In this document: piece after piece, positions 7,222-12,275 of the stretch
Numbering within the stretch: the first letter of the stretch is position 1
Layout: each line of letters starts with the position of its first letter
Assembly (NCBI GenBank): GCA_043777755.1
Contig: JAYWHK010000075.1
Location: 1-12,275, forward strand
Length of the DNA: 12,275 nt
Direction of reading: 5' to 3'
Origin: CANHEE01 sp043777755
GTDB taxonomy: Bacteria; Bacteroidota; Bacteroidia; Chitinophagales; Saprospiraceae
The notes under the pieces: model-generated
Told to the model about the DNA's origin: nothing
The model's database searches: none
What the model saw: the letters and a program-made list of their open reading frames with translations, nothing else
Translations under genes and position numbers: made by a program

Positions 7222-8661
7222 ATGGAAAATTTAATTGGTAGAGAATCCGAAATACAAATTTTAACAGATGCTTTGCAGTCAAATCAGGCTGAATTGATTG
7301 CTGTATATGGTCGTCGAAGAGTAGGAAAAACCTATTTGATTCGCCAATTTTATGCGTCTCAAATGCTTTTTGAGTTCACAGGAATGAAAGAATCTTCTTT
7401 AAATGCTCAGTTGGAAAATTTTGCGCTAACGATTTCGACTTATCTAAAACTTGAAACTGAAATAGCAACACCCAATAGCTGGTTACAAGCATTTCATACT
7501 TTAATTCGCCTTTTAGAAAAACGCTTATCAACTGAAAAACAAGTGATTTTTTTAGATGAATTTCCATGGATTGGGACACCTCGTTCTAATTTCTTAGCTG
7601 CTTTTGACCATTTTTGGAACACTTGGGCTTCAAAACAGAACAACTTAGTGATTGTCGTTTGTGGTTCTGCTGCTTCATGGATGATTCAAAATATCGTAAG
7701 CAACAAAGGTGGTTTGCACAACCGAATTACTCGACGTATTAGACTTTTACCTTTTAGTTTGTATGAAACAAAAATGTTTTTACAACATCAAAAAGTTCTT
7801 TTGGATAACTATCAATTGTTGCAATTGTACATGACTACTGGCGGAATACCTCATTATTTAAAAGAAGTGAAAGTTGGAGAAAGTGCAACACAAGCCATTG
7901 ATAGACTGTGTTTTACGAATGACGGAATATTGCGTGATGAATTTAAGAATCTTTATGTTGCTCTTTTTGATAAAGCAGATAAACACATTGGTATCGTAAA
8001 AGCACTGGCAAACAAGCGCAGTGGAATGAATCGCAACGAAATTATGGAAGCCTGTAAGCTGAACTCTGGCGGTTCTTTAACTAAATTATTGGAAGAATTA
8101 CTGGAATCTGGATTTATCTTAGGCTATGTGCCTTTCAATAAAACAACAAAAGATACTATTTATAAATTAAGCGACGAATATAGTATATTTTACTTAAAAT
8201 TCATCGAAAATAGTAAAGCAGCTGGTGCTGGAACATGGCAAAGTAAAGCAGCTGGTGCTTCTTATTTGAGTTGGAGCGGTTTGGCTTTTGAAAACATTTG
8301 CCTAAAACACATTCCTCTTATCAAGAAGAAATTAGGGATTTCGGGCATTTACACGGAGCAATCTATTTGGAGGTTTAGTCCAAAAGATAAAAGTAGTGGC
8401 ACTCAAATTGACCTACTTATTGACCGCCAAGATAATTGCATCAATCTTTGTGAAATTAAATTTTCTATTCATCCTTTTACAATCGACAAGAAATATAGTG
8501 AAACGCTTATTGCAAAAAAAATGATTTTTTTAGAGCAAAATGCAAGTAAAAAATCTGTTTTTATTACGCTCATTAGCACTTTTGGTACAAAAATAAACGA
8601 ACATTATACCAATACCGTTCAGAATCAGATAACAATGGATGCTTTATTTGAAAAAGAGTAA
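7222..8661 (+). CDS. AAA-type ATPase with C-terminal DUF234 PD-(D/E)XK nuclease-like domain
   Basis: A 479-residue protein of the archaeal-type ATPase family (PF01637 plus DUF234/PF03008). Walker A is GRRRVGKT (residues 30-37), Walker B is VIFLDE (108-113), and a sensor-1-like stretch is VVCGSAAS (145-152). A winged-helix region follows at about 255-325 (GMNRNEIMEA...SLTKLLEELLESGFI). The C-terminal domain (about 350-479) carries QIDLLI (D397) and LCEIKF (E411, K413), the D...ExK pattern of PD-(D/E)XK nucleases, so both the ATPase and nuclease sites look intact. It is cytoplasmic, with no signal or membrane segment. Length is normal for the family. These proteins are expanded in archaea and Bacteroidota, and their biological role is unsettled; roles linked to mobile elements or defence have been suggested. 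It stands alone, opposite in strand to all its neighbours. An exact 18-nt internal duplication (8212-8229 and 8242-8259) encodes a repeated SKAAGA. Confidence 0.9.
   Translation: MENLIGRESEIQILTDALQSNQAELIAVYGRRRVGKTYLIRQFYASQMLFEFTGMKESSLNAQLENFALTISTYLKLETEIATPNSWLQAFHTLIRLLEKRLSTEKQVIFLDEFPWIGTPRSNFLAAFDHFWNTWASKQNNLVIVVCGSAASWMIQNIVSNKGGLHNRITRRIRLLPFSLYETKMFLQHQKVLLDNYQLLQLYMTTGGIPHYLKEVKVGESATQAIDRLCFTNDGILRDEFKNLYVALFDKADKHIGIVKALANKRSGMNRNEIMEACKLNSGGSLTKLLEELLESGFILGYVPFNKTTKDTIYKLSDEYSIFYLKFIENSKAAGAGTWQSKAAGASYLSWSGLAFENICLKHIPLIKKKLGISGIYTEQSIWRFSPKDKSSGTQIDLLIDRQDNCINLCEIKFSIHPFTIDKKYSETLIAKKMIFLEQNASKKSVFITLISTFGTKINEHYTNTVQNQITMDALFEKE
8212..8259 (+). repeat. In-frame partial duplication inside the ATPase gene (period 30 nt)
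   Basis: AGTAAAGCAGCTGGTGCT is present at 8212-8229 and again at 8242-8259 without mismatch. The duplication encodes SKAAGA at residues 331-336 and 341-346, just before the conserved WSGLAFE segment that opens the nuclease domain. Synonymous identity suggests a recent event. Confidence 0.8.
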
Positions 8662-8779
8662 AATAGGTTTTGTCACGAGCTAAAGCTCATGCTACCTAAG
8701 TTTTATAAATTTCAAACACGAATTTAATAGAATTAATCAAATTTACACGAATTTTTGTGTAAGAATTTGTACTCAAAAA
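8662..8779. repeat. Intergenic repeats between convergent genes
   Basis: Directly after the ATPase stop lies a short perfect palindrome (GAGCT-AA-AGCTC, 8677-8688). It is followed by a CACGAATTT-type repeat tract (8714-8758) that begins with AAACACGAATTTA (8714-8726), the same 13 nt found upstream of the gene at 6951-6963. No convincing terminator with a T run is seen on either strand. Confidence 0.55.
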
Positions 8780-10141
8780 TTACTCTACTACGATTTTTTT
8801 AGTCCATCGCTTTGAATCAGCACTCAATTGAACAAAATAAATTCCTTTTGACAAATAAGGTAACGCAATGTGCTCATTTTCAAAATTTTGCATATTTTTA
8901 AAAAACACTTCCTTTCCTTGCAAATCAAGTATTTTTAAAGAAAAATCATTTGCTTTTTCTAAAAAATGAAGGTTTAAAACAGGATTTTCTTGCGAAATTG
9001 GGTTCGGTGAAATGGCAAAAAAATCATCATCTTCATTTTTTTCAAAAAGAGAAGTTGTCATTTTGGGATTACAATTGTTTTTCACCAAAGCATCTACATT
9101 TTTACGAATCGTTGGCAATAAAGGAAAAACTTTGTCGCCAGGACAAGAAGTAGAACAACCTGTTCGATGCCCGTCTATGTGGTTAATCACTAAGCCAACA
9201 TTGTGCATGGAACTGGTCATTGGATTAATTTTAGCATCAATTGTCTTCCATGCCAAGAGCTTTTCAAGGGTACGAATCATCGTATCGGGTGGCGCAACGC
9301 TCGTGTATGAACCCAACAAACATACGCCCATCGTATTGGCATTTGACTTGCAAAAATGCGACCCAACTACATTTTTTCCGCCGCCTCTGCCAACAAAAAG
9401 TTTTCCATTCGGTGCTATCAAATAGTTGTAAGCAATGTCCGCCCAACCGTTGGTCGTTACATGATAATCAAAAATAGTAGCCACCGTTGCAGCCCAATCT
9501 GCCGATGTATTGCTACTTTCGCTGTGATGAATAATAAGGTGTGTAACCGTCGTGAACGATGGGCTTCCCGAATAAAGTTTGTCATCTGTCAGCGTCCATT
9601 TTTTGCCCCAAACTTTTCGAGAAACCAAAGGTGGCAAATCGCAGGCAACAAGGTTTCTATCTTCTTTTTCTTCTAAAAAATCACTTTTCGTTGGATTAAA
9701 AAGCCTAATTTTTATTTTTTTAATACATTGCTCAATTGGTTGTTGTAAATCAAGGCGCAGTATTAGTCGCTCTGTTTTTTCATCAAAAAAAAGCAAATCA
9801 CTAACAAAAATACGATTTTCGTCTTCTTCACTGTGTTCAAAATGATGTAAATCGTTCATTTTCACTTGATTTTGACCATAACTAACGACGCTTGCATTAA
9901 GATTCTCACTTAAATTATCTCCTTCAATTTTTACAGCAAAAGAAAAAAATGGCGCATTTGTAAAGTTAAAATCTGACAACGAAAAATCATACTTATTAAC
10001 ATTTTTTTCGCTCGAATTAAGTCTTATTTTTTCAATATCAGCGGCATTAGAAAGGTCAAGTTCGTAAGTCTTAACCTCTTGCGCCTCAGCAAAAAGTACA
10101 AATAAACATGAAATAATAGCGGACAAGATAAACTTCTTCAT
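8780..10141 (-). CDS. Secreted N-acetylmuramoyl-L-alanine amidase (PGRP/amidase_2 fold) with T9SS sorting domain
   Basis: A 453-residue protein with a signal peptide (MKKFILSAIISCLFVLFAEA, cut near residue 20), an N-terminal region of unknown fold (about 21-175), and an amidase domain (about 195-355). The C-terminal type A T9SS signal runs from ISPNPIS (about 377) to KKIVVE (453). The zinc ligands of the family are visible as H205 in IIHHSES, H325 in DGHRTG, and C333 in STSCPGD. The catalytic Tyr is Y238 in AYNYLI, and T331 sits two residues before the ligand Cys as in PGRP amidases. It should therefore cleave the lactyl-L-Ala bond between glycan and stem peptide. The sorting domain predicts export through the outer membrane, so the target may be peptidoglycan of other bacteria; that is inferred. 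It has its own promoter (-33 TTTG and -7 TACATTTG just upstream). The stop converges on the ATPase gene. Confidence 0.9.
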   Translation of the reverse strand: MKKFILSAIISCLFVLFAEAQEVKTYELDLSNAADIEKIRLNSSEKNVNKYDFSLSDFNFTNAPFFSFAVKIEGDNLSENLNASVVSYGQNQVKMNDLHHFEHSEEDENRIFVSDLLFFDEKTERLILRLDLQQPIEQCIKKIKIRLFNPTKSDFLEEKEDRNLVACDLPPLVSRKVWGKKWTLTDDKLYSGSPSFTTVTHLIIHHSESSNTSADWAATVATIFDYHVTTNGWADIAYNYLIAPNGKLFVGRGGGKNVVGSHFCKSNANTMGVCLLGSYTSVAPPDTMIRTLEKLLAWKTIDAKINPMTSSMHNVGLVINHIDGHRTGCSTSCPGDKVFPLLPTIRKNVDALVKNNCNPKMTTSLFEKNEDDDFFAISPNPISQENPVLNLHFLEKANDFSLKILDLQGKEVFFKNMQNFENEHIALPYLSKGIYFVQLSADSKRWTKKIVVE

Positions 10142-10181
10142 TGGTTTGTATTTTTATAATTAAACACCTGATTTTCAGCAG

Positions 10182-10214
10182 CAAATGTAAATGAATATTT
10201 ATAAATATCACAAA
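10182..10214 (-). promoter_or_regulatory. Promoter of the amidase gene
   Basis: On the minus strand, TTTG (10214-10211), a 21-nt spacer, and TACATTTG (10189-10182) match the full Bacteroidota consensus. The predicted start near 10175 leaves a leader of about 34 nt before ATG 10141. It lies downstream of the terminator of the PKD-domain gene, so the amidase is probably transcribed alone. Confidence 0.65.
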
Positions 10215-10264
10215 ACTATATGTTAAGATTGTGGAACGAAAATATTAAAATTAAATTTTTTCAC

Positions 10265-10301
10265 AAAAAAAAAGCCTGACAAATTTTTACATTTATCAGG
10301 C
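10265..10301 (-). terminator. Intrinsic terminator of the PKD-domain protein gene
   Basis: On the minus strand GCCTGATAAA pairs with TTTGTCAGGC (nine of ten pairs, one mismatch) and is followed by nine T residues (plus-strand A run 10265-10273). It lies 77 nt past the stop at 10378. The 76 nt between (10302-10377) hold no recognisable gene or site. Confidence 0.85.
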
Positions 10302-10377
10302 GATGTGATTTATCTCCTACTGCTATAACTTACCACGGTTTCGGCAGCGGACAATAAAAAACGCAATACTATCTTTA

Positions 10378-12174
10378 TTATCTTAACACATTCAATTTCA
10401 AGGTTTTAACACCTACTTTTGAACGAATATTTACGAAATATAAGCCATTTGAAACATTGTCACCTTCAATTGTTACTGTATTTTCACCAGCATTAAAAGT
10501 GTTGTTGATATTTGAAATTACCTTGCCTATAATGTCTGTCAATTGAATATTCAATGCTGTTGAAACTGCCAAATCGAAACGCAATGTTGTATTTTCAGCT
10601 GTTGGATTTGGGAATAATGTTGCAGCACTCAATTCTGTAATGTCTTTTACAGCAACACTGCTTGCATTTACCTTTTTAGTGATTACTTTTTTGCAACCAC
10701 GAGCCGAAGTAACAGTCAATTTTACTGTAAATTCACCACTTTTTGAGTAAGTGTATTTTGGATCTTGTTGAGTAGAAGTTTGACCATCTCCAAAATCCCA
10801 AGCATAAGTACTAAAAACAGGAGCTATTCCTGAAAAAGTTACAATTGATGTACCTGAAGTAGGATTTGCATTAAAATCAGCTGCAAAAGAGTAGTCCACA
10901 CCTTTGCTGTAATCAGCATTTTGAGGATTAAATTCACACCAACATTTTGTCCAATCTTCTGTACCAAATGCACCACGGAAAGTTGTCGGAGCAAAGAAAG
11001 CATCTAAGCCCGTTGCCGCACCTTTTGTTGCCTCAGAACCAGTTTTTGGCAAGAAGTTGTAGATTGTAGCATCTGTAAAAATATCGCTTGCAGCCGTTAC
11101 GAATGTATTGTTTGCATTGAATTTGCTTTTGATGGCAGCAAAATCAGTCGAAGTACTATCCACTTTTTTATTGTCAAAAATATTTCCATCGAATTTCAAG
11201 TTTCCATCAAGATATGCCTTAACAGTGTTGGTATTTTCAGGACGAAAAGACGTTGGAAAACCAGTGATAACTGCATTGATAACGTCTGTCTGAGATGAAC
11301 GACGAATGTGCGCAGCACGCTTGAAGTTGGCATCAATCGTAGCGTTAAAAACTCTTGGTCCAGCAATTGTAACGTTTGCAAAAGTAGCATCAGTCAAAGG
11401 CTTATTGAGTGTTCCTTGAGAATCGTTGTCACTTTCAAAACCGTTAGAACCAGAAATATCAGCTAATTTCGGGTCAGAAATACCCAAAACGAATTGATTT
11501 TTACCAGAATAACCAAAATCAGTATCGAACATATCATCAATGGTTTTGAAAACAACCAAGTATTTTCCGTTCACTGTACCACCGAACCATTCAAAAGCAT
11601 CATCACCACCAAAAGAAGTTTGTACATTTTCAATCACTGTACCAGCACCAACACCGCCCAATGTCAAGCTATTGGTTTCGTTGTTTGGTTGAAAAGCGAT
11701 ACCACCGTATTCAATACGAACATATTTCAAAATACCAGAATTGTCATTTACATCTGTTCCGCCATATTTTCCGAGTGTCGCATCTAAACCACCTTCTACC
11801 AAGCCTTCGCCACCTACAGTATTGATAGGAGCTTTGCCCAATATAAGCAAACCACCCCAATCTCCTACAGTGCGAGAACCCGCTGCTTTATGAGAAGTCA
11901 TTACGATTGGTTTTTCGGGAGTTCCTTCAGCAAGAATTTTAGAGCCTCTTGTGATGACCAATGCTGATGCGTTACCTTTAATAACCGTACCCGCTTCGAT
12001 GGTTAAGTTTGCATTGTTTTTTACATAAATGAATCCGCCTTCCAACAAATAAACATTATTGGCTGTCCAAGTAGTGTTGCTTGTGATGTCTGTTTTTACA
12101 GTAATTGTATTTTGTGCAAAAACAGCTGATAAACAGCTAATAAGGGTGATAATAAAAAGTAATGATTTTTTCAT
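10378..12174 (-). CDS. Secreted PKD-domain protein with T9SS C-terminal sorting domain
   Basis: I chose ATG 12174 because the product then begins with a standard signal peptide (MKKSLLFIITLISCLSAVFA, cut before Q21), giving 598 residues. A start at 12228 would only add 18 hydrophilic residues in front of it. Residues about 22-410 form a glycine- and asparagine-rich beta-structured region, likely a beta-helix, with TIEAGTVIKG, the acidic motif GGDDAFEWFGG (189-199), DDMFDTDFGYSG (213-224) and GFESDND (245-251). A PKD domain follows (about 428-504, WDFGDG core). The type A T9SS signal is LFPNPTAEN (from about 520) to the end. Similar proteins are widespread in Bacteroidota without a proven function. 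A cell-surface or secreted role is inferred from the sorting domain. A gene on the same strand ends only 17 nt upstream, so an operon is possible. A strong terminator follows. Confidence 0.85.
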   Translation of the reverse strand: MKKSLLFIITLISCLSAVFAQNTITVKTDITSNTTWTANNVYLLEGGFIYVKNNANLTIEAGTVIKGNASALVITRGSKILAEGTPEKPIVMTSHKAAGSRTVGDWGGLLILGKAPINTVGGEGLVEGGLDATLGKYGGTDVNDNSGILKYVRIEYGGIAFQPNNETNSLTLGGVGAGTVIENVQTSFGGDDAFEWFGGTVNGKYLVVFKTIDDMFDTDFGYSGKNQFVLGISDPKLADISGSNGFESDNDSQGTLNKPLTDATFANVTIAGPRVFNATIDANFKRAAHIRRSSQTDVINAVITGFPTSFRPENTNTVKAYLDGNLKFDGNIFDNKKVDSTSTDFAAIKSKFNANNTFVTAASDIFTDATIYNFLPKTGSEATKGAATGLDAFFAPTTFRGAFGTEDWTKCWCEFNPQNADYSKGVDYSFAADFNANPTSGTSIVTFSGIAPVFSTYAWDFGDGQTSTQQDPKYTYSKSGEFTVKLTVTSARGCKKVITKKVNASSVAVKDITELSAATLFPNPTAENTTLRFDLAVSTALNIQLTDIIGKVISNINNTFNAGENTVTIEGDNVSNGLYFVNIRSKVGVKTLKLNVLR

Positions 12175-12191
12175 AAAAAAAATTTTTGTAA

Positions 12192-12275
12192 CTACACAGG
12201 TTGTATTTTGATGATTTGAGTTAGGCATGGAAGTACCTCTACACCTCTTTTACGAAGGGTATCGATAACAGAACG
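12192..12275 (-). CDS. C-terminal 27 codons of an unidentified upstream gene (partial)
   Basis: The minus strand is open from the window edge to TAG at 12194-12192 and encodes RSVIDTLRKRGVEVLPCLTQ and seven more residues. The other two minus frames stop within 36 nt, and the composition looks protein-like (charged helix, then hydrophobic strand). It ends 17 nt before ATG 12174, a spacing typical of co-transcribed genes. The fragment is too short to identify. It is also short enough that chance cannot be excluded. Confidence 0.4.
   Translation of the reverse strand, partial: RSVIDTLRKRGVEVLPCLTQIIKIQPV

Noticed and set aside
8745..8760. Hairpin ACACGAATTTTTGTGT as terminator between convergent genes
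   Set aside because: The stem is short with a G-T pair and a tiny loop, and no T run follows on either strand.
9012..9845. Several plus-strand ORFs of 67-137 codons opposite the amidase gene
   Set aside because: All are antisense to a gene with complete active-site motifs and show no domain features.
12175..12228. Upstream start ATG 12228 for the PKD-domain protein
   Set aside because: It would place 18 polar residues before an otherwise perfect signal peptide and would overlap the likely 3' end of the preceding gene.

Overview
The window looks like a chromosomal segment of an AT-rich member of the Bacteroidota, probably a gliding or Cytophagales-like lineage. The evidence is a type IX secretion system (T9SS) plug protein (DUF5103 family), two secreted proteins with type A T9SS C-terminal sorting domains, and several promoters of the Bacteroidota form TTTG-N18-21-TAnnTTTG. 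The genus cannot be resolved from the sequence alone.

Layout, left to right. (1) 1-1149, minus: the N-terminal 383 residues of a polytopic membrane protein resembling GT-C glycosyltransferases, cut by the window edge. Its start overlaps the end of dnaB by 17 nt. (2) 1133-5023, minus: dnaB, the replicative helicase, interrupted in frame by two full-length inteins that both carry LAGLIDADG endonuclease motifs. One splits the Walker A P-loop and the other sits in the conserved DLRESG-IEQDAD segment. Removing both gives a 531-residue helicase. (3) 5024-5471: the dnaB promoter, a back-to-back promoter plus terminator that would make an orphan RNA of about 70 nt, and a possible frameshifted micro-ORF. 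(4) 5472-6830, minus: the T9SS plug protein. (5) 6831-7221: degenerate AT-rich repeats, then a striking three-copy 15-nt motif around the promoter of the next gene. (6) 7222-8661, plus: an AAA-type ATPase fused to a PD-(D/E)XK nuclease-like (DUF234) domain. It is the only plus-strand protein gene and lies between two copies of a 13-nt repeat. (7) 8780-10141, minus: a secreted PGRP/amidase_2-type peptidoglycan amidase with a T9SS signal and a good promoter. (8) 10378-12174, minus: a secreted protein with a PKD domain and a T9SS sorting domain, followed by a strong terminator. (9) 12192-12275, minus: the likely last 27 codons of an upstream gene.

The unifying themes are T9SS biology (gate plug plus two likely cargo proteins) and selfish or mobile elements (two homing inteins in one essential gene, and a lone ATPase-nuclease cassette with repeat-rich flanks). 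The observations most worth following are the doubly interrupted helicase, the promoter held in the loop of a 20-nt inverted repeat, and the candidate small RNA at 5256-5325.
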